Assembly: GCA_034359265.1 (NCBI GenBank)
Contig: CP136892.1
Span: 7,674,501 to 7,738,500, forward strand
DNA from: Canna indica
Taxonomy: Eukaryota > Streptophyta > Magnoliopsida > Zingiberales > Cannaceae
Length of the DNA stretch: 64,000 nt
Direction of reading: 5' to 3'
The translations under genes were made by a program, and so were the position numbers. A model generated the notes under the pieces. It was not told where the DNA came from. It was given only the letters and a program-made list of their open reading frames with translations, and ran no database searches. Below are positions 1-10,577 of the stretch, piece by piece. Numbering within the stretch: position 1 is the first letter of the stretch; each line of letters opens with the position of its first letter.

Positions 1-697
1 TCCTCCTTTACGTCTCCCTCTGTCAAAGGACTTGTTTGACGTCCCTTGTCCGTTCTCACGGGAATTTTTCCCTTCAAGCTCCAGCGCAGTGCCCAATCTT
101 TGTCTGTTCTCATGGAAGAGATCCAATGGCGCACCAGAGGCGGAGAGGAACTGCGCGCCGGCCGCCTCGACTAGTAGCACCAGAACCGCCTCGACTGGCA
201 TCACCAGGACCACCTCGAGTAGCATCATCAGCCGCTTCGATGGTTCGGCGGCCGCCAACGGGAAACAATCAAGCTTGTCGATGGCCTCTATGGCATCGCA
301 GAAGAGCATTCCGGTGAAGGGTCGTACAGCGGCTACTTGGGAGCATCGCGGTGGATGAGTTCGATGCTCAAGTCCTTACTGTCGGCGATGGCATGGGTTT
401 TTTAATTTTTGAAGTGGGGCATTAGTCGGTGACGTGGAAGGTGGTGACATGGAAGGGGTTTAAAAAAATATTATTTTTTAATTTTTTAATGATGTGTAAA
501 AATAATATTATTTTATTTAACATGAGCCTGTCACGTCATGAAGTTAACGGGGCGGATGACCAAGAGATGACGGAAGAATACAATTGAGATCAATGTCAAA
601 TTTGATGATGTAATTTAGAAATATTTTGAATTTAACTATAAATAAGATAATGTTCAAAGTTTACAATGTTCAAAGTTCAGTATATATTCAGATAATT
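1..697. other. unrecognised 5' flank
   Basis: The first 360 bases are GC-richer than the rest and have open frames on both strands, including a 108-codon frame on the plus strand. None resembles a family I know, and imperfect repeats of a CCTCGA-type motif between 160 and 235 suggest low-complexity reading rather than a gene. From 400 to 700 the DNA is AT-rich with poly-A/poly-T runs. I see no gene in this stretch. Confidence 0.4.
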
Positions 698-727
698 GTC
701 AAATATATATATATATATATATATATA
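698..727. repeat. (TA)n microsatellite
   Basis: An uninterrupted run of about fourteen TA units lies just downstream of the oxygenase stop codon on the minus strand. It is a simple repeat with no coding content. Confidence 0.85.
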
Positions 728-779
728 ATTTTTAACACGTCAGTATCCGTTCCACGTCTGAGGACCGAGGATTTATAAT

Positions 780-2098
780 TTAAGACGCATCGCAAGACTC
801 TTCGCCTCGAGTTTGGAACTGTAGAATACCCAGAAGCTTTCTGAAATCCTCACTCTTGTACTTGCCCTTCCCCCCTTTCACAAGACCCGGAAGAGGCCCG
901 ATCACGGCATCTTCCTTGGGGAAATGGAAAGCAGCCACCGAGAGACGCTCCCTCTTCGTGTTCACTATTGCTCTGTGCTCGATGCTTTTGTACTCCCCGT
1001 TGCTCAGTATCTGCACCATCAATTCTTCGTCAGTTCTAAAATATTCATCAAAACTTTTAAGCACGTTTGTTAAATTTTATACCTCAAGCATGTCACCAAC
1101 GTTGACAAGGAAAGCGCCAGGGAGCGGGTCCACCAGAAACCATTTACCTTGGTGTTTGATCTGCAGTCCCGGGACGTCGTTTACGTGGAGGAGCAACGTC
1201 AAGCCGGCGGTCGCATCGGAGTGCGGCGAAAGGCCGACTACCTCATCCGCTTTGGGGCATGGGGGATAGTAGTTGATCCTCAGTCCTTGGGGAATCTCTT
1301 CAAAAATATCAAGTAATTCCTCAGGTACAATCCCCAGGCATTTAGCAATAAGCTCCAACAGAGTAGCTGCCACTCTCTTCAACTCCACAGAGTAGGATGA
1401 CAGTGTGTCCCTGAATTAAGTTGAGATAAATGATGCAGGAGAAACTTGAATTCAAAGGTACGTAATTAATTAACAAGGAAATTAACGAGATGATAATATA
1501 AAGAACCTGAAAGTGGGAGGACGGGTAGGCCAGAATCTCATATTTCTGATGTGGAGTGGTCGGGTCATGAGGAAGAGCATGTCTCCCCAGTCTAATTTCT
1601 GGTCCTCGGACACAACGAAGGCTTGGCCGTAACCTTGTAAGTCGTTCGGCAACTGGGCGACTGCCTTCTTCTCTTCCAAAGGAAGGTTGAAGAAGTCGAT
1701 GATATCAGCCTTCAGTTTCTCGATCACTTCGTCGGGAACTCCGTGATTTATCAGCTGTGGAATACACCAACAACTGAGTTTGCACCATTAACTGGTTTTT
1801 GATATATGCATGAGTTTCTGGTCACTTACCTGGACGAAGCCCAAGCCTGCAAAGGCGTTGTGAAGCTTGGCAGACTCTTCTTGTGAGGTACGGCAATCGA
1901 TAAGTCTAGCGAAATCAATGACCGGAGGCTCGAATTTTCGCCGTCGGAAGCGATGGGATCAGTAGTCTTGGCCTCTGGCCTGAGGTATCTTGGTGGGACA
2001 GAAGTGGAGTCTTGGTCATAAATGGAAGCGGCAAGAGCTTGGACGTTGTCCACCGGAATGGAGGATCCCATGTTGCGGAAGCTTACTTCGCCGGCCAT
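780..2098 (-). CDS. 2-oxoglutarate/Fe(II) oxygenase, SRG1-like, one frameshift in exon 1
   Basis: Four exons on the minus strand: 2098-1830, 1754-1507, 1410-1083 and 1010-780, all introns GT-AG. The product would be about 358 residues, the usual length for the SRG1/codeine-demethylase/norcoclaurine-synthase-like group of cytosolic dioxygenases. The N-terminal DIOX_N region is in exons 1-2. The catalytic jelly roll is in exons 3-4, with iron ligands His236 and Asp238 in SPHSDA and His294 in IEHRA, and the 2-oxoglutarate-binding Arg304-x-Ser306 in RERLS. Substrate cannot be told from sequence; relatives act on flavonoids, alkaloids and other specialised metabolites. Exon 1 is out of frame with exons 2-4: the start frame runs to about 1936, while the conserved VIDFARLID stretch up to the donor at 1830 is in the next frame, consistent with one missing base near 1931-1936. 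The gene is therefore either a pseudogene or carries an assembly error. Confidence 0.88.
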
Positions 2099-2221
2099 CT
2101 CTAGAAGCTGTTTGCAAAGTTAAGTTTGCGGGATTCCGTTTCTATTCTCAATTTGATCAGAGATTGAGAGAGAAGGAAAATGCAAAGACAATTGTTGTGT
2201 TGTTGATAACACCAGATGACC

Positions 2222-2232
2222 GACTTTATAAC
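2222..2232 (-). promoter_or_regulatory. candidate TATA box of the oxygenase gene
   Basis: On the minus strand a GTTATAAAGT motif lies about 125 bases upstream of the ATG at 2098, a plausible TATA position with a leader of about 95 bases. It is called on motif and position only. Confidence 0.4.
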
Positions 2233-2419
2233 ACAGCTATAATTGAGTATAGAGTCTTCCAGATATTTTAACTCCATTTTCCTCCTTTTTTATTAATAAA
2301 AATATTTTTAAAGAAAATTATTTTATTTTACTTCATTGCATTATAATTTGAACTTGCTTAGGCTCGTTGATTAGCTAAATCATAATGACTTCCCATTTTT
2401 TCATATCCAAAAAGAAAAA

Positions 2420-2625
2420 ATTAATGAATCTAATCTAATTTTTTACGAAATTAACGAACCTAATTCAATTTTTTTTTACATCAATTCCAATTCAAACTTT
2501 CGAATTTACACCATTTATATCCCATCGTCGACTCGTTGTAAATCAGACCGTTAGCTACTAACGTGACATCTCAGTCAGTAATTTAAATATTATTTTTACT
2601 GCAATGTCAGCAAAGCACCCTAGCC
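2420..2625. mobile_element. terminal fragment of a Mutator-like element
   Basis: This stretch follows the same order of motifs as the terminal repeats of the MULE at 12474-19619: an outer ATTAATGAATCTA, then a run like CAAACTTTCGAATTTA, then ATCCCATCGTCGACT, then GTTAGCTACTAACGTGACA. It is diverged, and only one end is visible. Its inner side abuts the broken RNase H frame of the copia element near 2625. It is probably the end of a related non-autonomous element. Confidence 0.55.
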
Positions 2626-3778
2626 AAATCGCCTCTTTGATTACTTTTGTAATAGTCATGTATTCTGCTTCAGTGGTAGAAAGAGCAACTATTGGTTGTA
2701 GTCCAGCTTTCCAACTTATTATAATTCCGCCTACAGTGAAGATGTAGGCAGTGATGGATCTCCTCTTATCAAGATCACCGACATAGTCAGAGTCTGAATA
2801 TCCTACAAAAGATTCATTAGTTCTACCAAAAATAAGATCACTTTTATAAGTACCTTGTAGGTAGCGCAATATCTATTTAACCGCCTCCCAATGTGCTTTT
2901 CTCGAATTTGCCATGTATCGGCTCACAACACTAACTGCATGTGTTATGTCTAGGCGAGTGCAAATTATGACGTACATGAGATTGCCAACTGCGCTTGCAT
3001 AAGGTACCTGTGACATACCAATTCTTTCTTTTTCATATTTCGGGCATAACAATTCTGACAATTTGAAGTGAGCGGCAAAAGGTGTTTTGACTAATTTTGC
3101 TTTTTGCATGCCAAAACGCTCAACGACCTGCTTTACATAAGATTCATGTGTTAGGTATAGCTTTCTTGCTTTGCGGTCACGCATTATCTCCATCCCAATG
3201 ATTTTTCTTGCAACCCCAATGTCATTCATGTCAAATTCTCCTTTAAGGTGTTTCTTAAGCTTATCTATTTCAGTAATATCTTTTGCCGTAATAAGCATAT
3301 CATCAACATAAATGAACAGATAAATCATAGAAATAATTGATTTCTTTAAGTAAACACAATTGTCAAAAGATGATCTATTGAGACCAATACCGAGCATAAA
3401 CTGATCAAACCTTTTATATCATTATTTGAGAGATTGCTTGAGGCCATAGAGTGACTTCTTTAGGAGGCATACATGATCAACTTTGTTTTTCTCTTCAAAC
3501 CCTTCTGATTGTGTCATGTAGATCTATTCTTCTAAGTCACCGTGTAGGAAAGTTGTATTTACGTCAAGTTGTTCTAACTCCAAGTCTTGCAATGCTACTA
3601 ATGCTAGAAGAACATGAATATAAGTATGTTTAACCATATGAGAAAAAATATCTTTATAGTCAATACCTTTCTTTTGACTGTATCCCTTTGCCACAAGCCA
3701 AGCTTTATAGATACTGTCTTCTTTGAGTTTGTAGATCCACTTGCACCCAACAAGTTTCTTGTGTGGTGGAGGTTTCAC
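2626..3778 (-). pseudogene. copia reverse transcriptase and RNase H, broken
   Basis: The RT begins near 3778 with a CKWIYKLK-type start and contains QLDVNTTFLHGDLEE near 3540 (family consensus has a lysine and alanine at the altered positions). It continues after stops near 3523 and 3430 with the catalytic YVDDMLI at about 3300. The copia RNase H follows (GYSDSDYVGDLDKR, then STTEAEYM near 2670). Stop codons at about 2871 and elsewhere split it into at least three frames. The protein would have copied element RNA into DNA in cytoplasmic particles. The C-terminus is cut off after EAIWL at about 2625. Confidence 0.85.
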
Positions 3779-4143
3779 AAGTTCTCAAGTATTATTTTTC
3801 TATAAGGACTTGAATTCTTCTGTCATAGCTTAATGCCACTTTCTTGAATTTGTCCGATTTAGGGTTTCTTTATAGGAGGTTGGTTCTTGAGTGCACGGTG
3901 TTTCTTCAGCCACTGCTGGAGCATAAGTAATAACATTTGCATACCTAGGATTAGGACGTGATGGTCGCCTAGGTCAGTTGCAGGCGTTGAAATAAGGATG
4001 CTTCTCCTCAACTTGATATTGCTCCTCCTTGACCCGGTGTGGCTCCTCCTGGACCTGAACATGTTCTTTAGTGGTATGCTCTGATGAAGCAGTGTCATTG
4101 GCTTATGTTCTGTGGAAGGTGGTCGAGGTGCGGGTGTAGGGAA

Positions 4144-5042
4144 CTAGAATTCTTGTGTAACAAGCTGAGGTGGTGTTTCTTCTTGTGATACTGGAGATGT
4201 AGGTTCCTCAGATTCCTCTTCTTGGTCCACCTTTTTCATTTTCAAGAGTACATGTTCAACAATTATTATATCTCTATGGATTTCTATTTTATAATTATTT
4301 AAATACCACACTTTATAGTCTTTCACTCTGTTATGATATCCTAAGAAAATACATTTCTTTGATCTAGATTCTAATTTTTCTTCATTCACCCTCACATAGA
4401 CAGTGCTCCCAAAAATTTTAAGATGATCATAAGTAGTTGGCGACCCGGTCCATTTTTTCTCGGGCGTCTTGAATTCAATTGATGAAGTTGAAGATCGATT
4501 TATCAAGTAGCAAGCGGTGGATGCAGCCTCTGCCCAAAAACTTTTAGAAATATTAGCATTTGAAAGCATACATATTCTTTCAATGATGGTGTGGTTCATC
4601 CTTTCTGCTATTCCGTTCTGCTGAGGTGTGTGGGGAATTGTGTGATGCCTCATGATCCCTTCCCTGGAGCAAAAGTTTTTAAATTCTTCATTGCAAAATT
4701 CTAGGCCATTGTCGATTTGTAGTGTTCGAACATATCTACTGGTTTGTTTCTCGATCATTGCCTTACATTACTAAAATTTAGAGAGGACATCGAATTTATT
4801 TTTAATAAAATATGCATATACCTTCCTGGAGTAATCATCAATAAATGTGAGCATGTATCGAGCTCCTCCTTGAGATTCAACCGGTGAAGTCCCCCAGATG
4901 TCAGAGTGGATATAGTCCAATTTTTCTTTAGCATAGTGTTGCCCTGTGGAGAATGAAACTCTTTTCTATTTGTCATAAATGCAATATTCACATAAATCAA
5001 GTTTAGCAAATTTCTACTTTCAAAGTTGTCCCTTTTGTTCAA
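4144..5042 (-). pseudogene. copia GAG-pre-integrase and integrase core, broken
   Basis: The integrase catalytic core is open from 4758 to 4144. It shows the second acidic residue in LQIDNGLEF, the third in the PQQNGIAERMNHTIIE motif, and a C-terminal KKCIFLGY stretch typical of copia integrases. The preceding frame at 5042-4755 gives the diverged link from GAG-pre-integrase into the first part of the core. Integrase inserts the element cDNA into chromosomes; here stops and a frame change near 4755 inactivate it. The region 3859-4098 continues as a poorly conserved linker toward the RT. Confidence 0.8.
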
Positions 5043-5439
5043 GTATTAACATACTCCTTTCATTAATATGCCATAATTTTGTAAGTTCATCATCAGAGTG
5101 TTCAGAGGTTACCATAGCCACACCACTTGTTACTGTTATGCCTTATAGGATGTAGAGTTGATTTACCTTTAAAGCTTTCATTACTGTTAAGGACCCCTTT
5201 ATGACTCTGAAAACTCCGTCTTGACCTGAATACTTGTATCCAAAAGTGCATCTAGAGAAGATAAAGAAATTAAATTTCTTTTAAGACCTTAAATGTGTCA
5301 TATCTGAGTTAGGGTCCTTCTAATGTCATCATGCATTTTGATATTTCCTGAGCCAATTCCTGCTACTTGACATGATGAGTCATTTCCCATTAGTATTTAT
5401 TTTTCCATCAGCATGATCATATGTGGTAAACTAATCTCG

Positions 5440-6193
5440 GTGCAGCGTCATATGAAAAGAGCAATCTGAATCTAAAATCCATTCATCTGATCTAGCATAA
5501 TAAGCAGAAATAGTAAGTATCTATACTTTTTCATTCTCATTAGCATATGATGCTTTCCCCCTTCTGATTTTATTTCTCTTGTTGTCTCTGTTTCAGCTTA
5601 AGACATTCTGACTTAATGTGTTCTATTTTTTTGCAATAGTAGCATTATATGTTTTTGGACCTAGATTTAGATCTGAACTTACCTCGATTTTTGTCCCGTG
5701 ACTTGCTTCGTCCTCTAGTGTTCAGGGCTTTTCCATGACTTCTAGAGGATCATGTGGTAAGTTGAGAGTCGATGACCTCCTTTGACACTAGCATTATTGT
5801 CACCTCATGAGTAATTGTTTTCTTGTCGTACAATAAACTTTCACGAAAATTCTTAAAAGAAGCATGGACAGTAATTAAAAGCATAAAAGTATTATCTTCT
5901 TCCTCAAAAGAAACTCTTATATCGTCAAGATCAGCAAGAATATAATGGAAAGTGCTAATATGATTTTTAACAGAAGTGACATCAGTCATGCGTAAAAAAT
6001 ATAATTTTTATCTAAATGTCATCTTACTTGTCAGAGTTTTATCCTGATAGATTGTAGCAAGTTTTTTCCATACATCTGCAGCTATTTTTTCTGATGCGAC
6101 TTCCCGTAATGCCTCGTCACGGATGCTCATGTACAGAGTTGTTTTAGCACTTTCGTCGGCCTGATCCTTTTCCCTTTTAGTGCCTTCCATCAT
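5440..6193 (-). pseudogene. copia gag with zinc knuckle and protease start, broken
   Basis: Frames at 6193-6008 and 5989-5750 carry the UBN2-type copia gag: WKKLATIYQDKTLTSKM, then a helical region with SVKNHISTFHYILADL. A basic linker follows, then a CX2CX4HX4C zinc knuckle (CYYCKKIEHIKSEC) at about 5650-5610 that would bind element RNA. Further on, about 5490-5450, a WILDSDCSFHMT stretch is the aspartic protease active site with Gly replaced by Asp. Several stops break the reading. A start at 6193 (MMEGTKREK) is late, and the true gag start is probably lost. Confidence 0.75.
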
Positions 6194-6231
6194 GTCCCGT
6201 CCATGAATAGTGTCTTGTAGGTTCTCCTAAC

Positions 6232-7004
6232 CAGTATTGCTTTCACGTGGTTTGGCCCGCCGGGGTACCGGTCCTACATCCACAGGGAGAAGATGACACT
6301 AATCTTTATTAACGAGAGAGGAAATCCGACCAGTACAAGTGAATCGGAATAAAGAACTGGTAACTAAACAATGAAAGAAAAAATACTGTCTGAAATCAGA
6401 TATTTTGTCTGCACCCCGGAATCTGAATTTCTGCTCCTGTCTAATAACTACGAAGGAGGGATATGGATGCGGCATCCTGCACTTTGATCTTCTTGCTTCT
6501 GCCTTAGACGGTGTGAAGGAGAAGAGAGCCGTCGGAAAGGAACGTCGCTTGAGAAACATGGTTTTTAGGATGATTTGGAACTTTGCAATAGGCCTCTATT
6601 TATACTGAACATTGAACCGTCATATTCTGTAATTTGGACCAAGGCATGCAGCAAAATTTTCTCTGAGATGTACGATTTAATCCTGCTGCTTTGATCATTA
6701 ATTTGACTGAGAAATGAGCATTTGAAGCAGTGCAATTAAACTTCGAATTGGGTGCAAAGTCAAGGATAAAGTAGGAGGTAGCAGGAATGGATCGTATCTA
6801 GCATTGCGCGTGCATTACACGCGAGCGCCAAGCACCAGCGGTTGCTGGGCGTTGCACACAGCAGTGCATGCAGCGCACACGGGTGTGCGGGAGAAAACAC
6901 CTGCGCCAAGCGTGTGCGCTAAACGCGAATGCCAGCGTTGGTGCTAGTGCGGGCTGGACTCGACCCAGATGTGTGGGCCGGAGCGGCAGAGGCGAGCCCA
7001 AACA
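6232..7004 (-). repeat. 5' LTR of the copia element
   Basis: On the minus strand the segment begins TGTTTGGGCTCGCC at 7004 and runs to about 6232, just before a weak tRNA-primer-like TGGTTAGGAG. It contains a good TATA box (CAGTATAAATAGAGG) at about 6593-6607, followed by a leader-like region, as an LTR promoter should. The 5' half (7004-6800) is rich in alternating GC/TG words. There is no second LTR in the window to confirm the ends, so the limits are approximate. Confidence 0.55.
6593..6607 (-). promoter_or_regulatory. LTR TATA box
   Basis: TATAAATA flanked by GC-rich bases on the minus strand is the best core-promoter match inside the copia LTR and points toward gag. Confidence 0.5.
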
Positions 7005-7135
7005 ATAGTAGCTTATTTTTTTTCTCTTTTTTCTTGTTTTTTTGCTTGATCCATCTTTATGAAATCTAGCTCATTTCTAATTTGGGTCGGGTTTAAATTG
7101 AATCAACTCTCACGAAAAAAATAAAAGAAAAGCAC

Positions 7136-7152
7136 AAAGTAAACCTGAAAAG
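7136..7152 (+). repeat. left target-site duplication of truncated LINE
   Basis: AAAGTAAACCTGAAAAG recurs with one base fewer at 9242-9258, immediately after the A-rich tail of the LINE. Direct repeats of this length and placement are what target-primed insertion leaves. Confidence 0.65.
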
Positions 7153-9057
7153 CTCGTGGGGGATACACAGTGTGCTTTTTTACCGAGCAGGTCAACTCAT
7201 GACTGTTTCATGGCCACCAATGAAATTGTTCACCACGGTAAGCGCTCGGGTAAGGAGGCGTATTTGATTAAGCTTGATATGGCCAATACATTTGACTCTA
7301 TAAATTGAGATTTCCTGCTTACCCTGTTTTGCGAGCGGGGCTTTCCGGACATTTGGTGGATGTGGATTGAGAAGCTTTTGAGATCGAGCGAATAGGCAAT
7401 TTTGCTGAATTGTAAGCCTGGAAAGTGGTTCAGACATAGGAGGGGGTTGCGGCAAGGGGACCCGCTTTCCCCCTATCTCTTTCTGCTGGTGGCAGACTTG
7501 TTTGCTAAGATGATGACCCGTGCTAATTCAGAAGGTATGATTAAAGGGATAGATCCGGGTGGTGGATGTGAAGTGACCAATCTTGGATTTGCGGATGACT
7601 TCATCATCTTCACTGAAGGAGGCGAAGAGGACTTAATCAACATCAACCTTCTCCTGAGAGCTTTTGAGCTGACTACTGGACTTAGAGTCAACCGGCAAAA
7701 AACGGCAGTGATACTCCTTCAGAATGACCTGGCAAAGGCTAGCATAGTGGCTGAGGCCCTTGGATGTGAACCAAAATGCTTCCCTATTAAATATCTCGGG
7801 CTTCCACTACGTAACAGTTGATTGCTGAGAGAGGACTAGACGCCCATTATTGCTCAAATGGATCGTAAATTGGCATCATGGAAGGGCCGCCTCCTTTCCC
7901 GAGGTGGCCGGCTCACGCTTATAAATAGCGTCCTGAGCGGCATGAGTGGACATTTCCTGAATGTCTTTAAGGCGCCTAAATGGGTTGTTAGGGAAATTAA
8001 TAAAAGGCGCAGAAACTTCCTTTGGAATGGCAACAAATAGGGAGGAGTGAATGCGCTGGTCTGCTGGGAGGATGTGATCACGCCAAAGCACAACGGTGGG
8101 CTAGGAATTATCGACATTGAACAGCATAATATTGCGCGCCTTGGAAGATGGTGGTGGAGGGTTGCTTCAGAGAGAAACGTATTATGGGTATACATTGTGA
8201 AACATGCCTACTTCCAACGTCGTTTTTGGCAAGATGAACATAACACTTCTTGCTGGTCCAGTGTTTGGAAAGGTTTAATTGGGGCTAAACTACTGTTCTC
8301 AATGGGGATGGTTTCATTTGTCGGTAGGGGAAACTCAACTCTGTTTTGGACTGATAGATAGACATCGAACTCGAGGCTCGCTGATAATTTCCCAGAACTT
8401 TTTGGGAATTGTAGGTCGAGAAACTCAAGGGTTGCGGACATGTTAGGTGAGAGACCTCAAATCTCGTGGAACTTCATATGGAGAGGCACGGTAGAGGAAT
8501 AGAGGTGGAAAGATTGATTAATATCGCAACTAGTGGCATTATAGGTAGCAAAGATGACTCACATCTGGAGATGGGACGCATCCGGGACCTTCACCACCAA
8601 GTCCATGTATAGGCATCTGGTGGAGAGGGGTGTTGTCGACTTGCGTGCTTCTAAGGTTTGGAAGTGCAAGGGACCTCTCAAAATGGAATTGGTTCTCTTG
8701 CTTGCTCTTAAGGAGAGGCTCCAAACCAAGGACATGATCATTAAGCACGGCTCTCCGGACCTGGACCCTACTTGTGTTTTTTGCAGAGAAGAAAATGAAA
8801 TGACAAAACACCTTTATATGGAATGTGATTGTGCTAATGTGGGTTGGGTTAACTTTCGCAGACAAACTGGAACTCATGAAAATCATGTGAGTAAGGTACT
8901 GTCGGACTCGGAGAGGGAGGTTTCTATGTGGATTAAGGACCTCGTACAAATTTTGATGATTTGGTGTTGGAGCATTTGGACTGTTCAGGATGCTGCTATT
9001 TTTCGAGACGAGCCGGCAGAAAGTGACGAAATTCTCCGTTTGGCTCTAGTTTTTTAG
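7153..9057 (+). pseudogene. LINE reverse transcriptase and zf-RVT domain, broken
   Basis: In order: an RT finger region (AYLIKLDMANTFDS, with Asn in place of the usual Lys-Ala), the RGLRQGDPLSPYLF motif, the catalytic FADDFIIF at about 7590-7612 with both aspartates present, LPLR at the end of the RT, then LLSRGGRLTLINSVLS. A zf-RVT-like module (TFTTKSMYRHL to CVFCREENEMTKHLYMEC) sits at about 8585-8840. Stops near 7307, 7395, 7820, 8038, 8360, 8500 and 9055 make it non-functional. It belongs to the plant L1-clade ORF2 family. Confidence 0.85.
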
Positions 9058-9241
9058 AATCGCATCAATGTAGTCTAACGTAACGGGTGGTTGTTTTTGT
9101 TTTTGTTTTTGGTTTTTGCATGCTTCTTGGGTTGGGTAGCCTCTATACTCAATCTATGTTTGTATGTTTGTACATTTCATGAGCTTAATGAAATTTCCGG
9201 TGTGGCGTGCGGCCTCACTTTCTTTTCAAAAAAAAAGAAGA
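7153..9241 (+). mobile_element. 5'-truncated L1-type LINE
   Basis: The element starts inside the reverse transcriptase (GDTQCAFLPSRS), runs through the RT and the C-terminal zf-RVT region, has a short 3' UTR with a GAGCTTAATGAAA stretch, and ends in an A-rich tail at about 9228-9241. Near-identical flanks at 7136-7152 and 9242-9258 are its target-site duplication. Loss of the 5' half is the usual outcome of incomplete reverse transcription. Confidence 0.8.
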
Positions 9242-9258
9242 AAAGTAAACCGAAAAAG
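9242..9258 (+). repeat. right target-site duplication of truncated LINE
   Basis: AAAGTAAACCGAAAAAG matches the left copy at 7136-7152 apart from a single-base gap and one end mismatch. The A-rich setting makes the exact edge uncertain. Confidence 0.6.
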
Positions 9259-9581
9259 AAGATGAGAAAAGAAATCAAATTTACCAGTGAGTTGGATTAG
9301 CAATAATACCAGGTAATACCATATGATACAACAGCTAAAAGATAATACAACAATGAATAGAGAACTCTACATTTGAAGCTCTTCGGATCGAGTTCAGAAA
9401 AAATAGAACAATGCATATGCTTGGAACTGCCATATCAAGGAAGATGTGATGATTATATTTTAAAATAAAAAATATCGTAGACATACTATTTCATTTTTTG
9501 TTAATACAGAGAAGTATCATCACAATATCATGATTTGATGAATCCAAGAAGGAAAATGTGAGATGAATTAAATTTAAATGT
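9259..9581. other. AT-rich spacer, no gene seen
   Basis: About 320 bases of AT-rich DNA between the LINE and the foldback element. No conserved frame, RNA gene or repeat is apparent. Confidence 0.6.
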
Positions 9582-10006
9582 CTGAAATTTATCACGACTT
9601 TTCATTTGTTTCAAATACAGGCTTCAACTCTTGATTCGTTTCAATTGTATTACACCGTCAGACTCGGGTTAAATTTTCTATTAAACTATTGACCTGTCAT
9701 CGATGACGTGTCAATCTAAGTCCAGTCAGTCATTAATTTAATATAAAAAATAGGTAAGCTGACGTATATTATTAAGTACAGTGTTTTGATTACCTATTAA
9801 ATTATCGTGCTTACTAATACAAGTCATCTTACCTATTTTTTATATATTAAATTAATGGTTGACTGGACTTAGGTTGACACGTCATCGATGTCAGGTCAAC
9901 AGTTTAATGGAAAACTTAACCTGAGTCTAACAGTGTGATACAATTGAAACGAATTGGGAGTTGAAACCTGCATTTGAAACAAATGAAAAGTGTGATATAT
10001 TTGAAA
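9582..10006. mobile_element. foldback MITE with ~180-bp terminal inverted repeats
   Basis: The arms 9582-9763 and 9823-10006 are inverted copies of each other with scattered mismatches. Shared blocks read outside-in are ACTTTTCATTTGTTTCAAAT, then ACGTGTCAATCTAAGTCCAG (one transition), then a common AAAAAATAGGTAAG. The loop is only about 60 bases. There is no coding content, so it is a non-autonomous element, probably Mutator-type from the long arms. Target-site duplications are not clear. Confidence 0.8.
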
Positions 10007-10577
10007 ATTTTGATAAAAATCTTGATATGTACATTAATTAACCCATCTTATTTCTGCAACAGTTGTGTGTTGAGTGCCATAGATTCTGTAGCATTTTTCA
10101 TTAGATAGAATAACTTTTTGAAGGTATGCAATTCACGAAAAGAAAATGTTAAAGGTAATTTAACCTTGCAAGACTCACACAACATGCAGTTTACCAATTT
10201 AGTTGACTGACATAGACCACATTCCTAATATTTTTGAATTATGTCCTATCTACCATCCATTAACAGTAGATAATCACAATTTTTCCTTCTGCCTTAACCA
10301 CTCCAATAGCGATCATTTTACCAATGGTTTTGTGCAAATTGGTAAGGGTACCCTGCCTGATACATGCAGTCATACCATAATACCATCGAGTTTGTATGCA
10401 AAAATATAAAAACACATTTTTAGGAGCGACAATTACCTAGTAGATGCATTTGCAACATCTATGCACAAAAATCCTAATTAGAACTACCAAATGCAGTCCA
10501 GCATCAATGCTGAAGTTCATTTGTTTGTGGCCAAAAGAATAGTGGTAGTAGAGCCGATTTGAGGCTATTAATGCTTT
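10007..10577. other. intergenic, no gene seen
   Basis: AT-rich DNA between the MITE and the pyruvate kinase relic. A 68-codon plus-strand frame at 10203-10409 has no family features and is probably chance. Confidence 0.5.

Larger units (their letters stand above)
2626..7004 (-). mobile_element. degenerate Ty1/copia LTR retrotransposon, 3' end lost
   Basis: Read on the minus strand the order is 5' LTR, gag with zinc knuckle, protease, GAG-pre-integrase, integrase, reverse transcriptase, RNase H, which is the copia (Pseudoviridae-like) order. The coding region is split by many stops and frameshifts, so it is inactive. The RNase H frame stops matching at about 2625, where a Mutator-like terminal fragment begins, and no 3' LTR is visible. 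Target-site duplications therefore cannot be checked. Confidence 0.85.

Noticed and set aside
32..358. Overlapping 93-108-codon plus-strand frames at the window start
   Set aside because: Low-complexity Arg/Pro/Ser content, no family signature, no splice-site support.
2540..7004. A 3' LTR partner for the copia 5' LTR
   Set aside because: No sequence like TGTTTGGGCTCGCC or its downstream LTR is present below 2625 on either strand.
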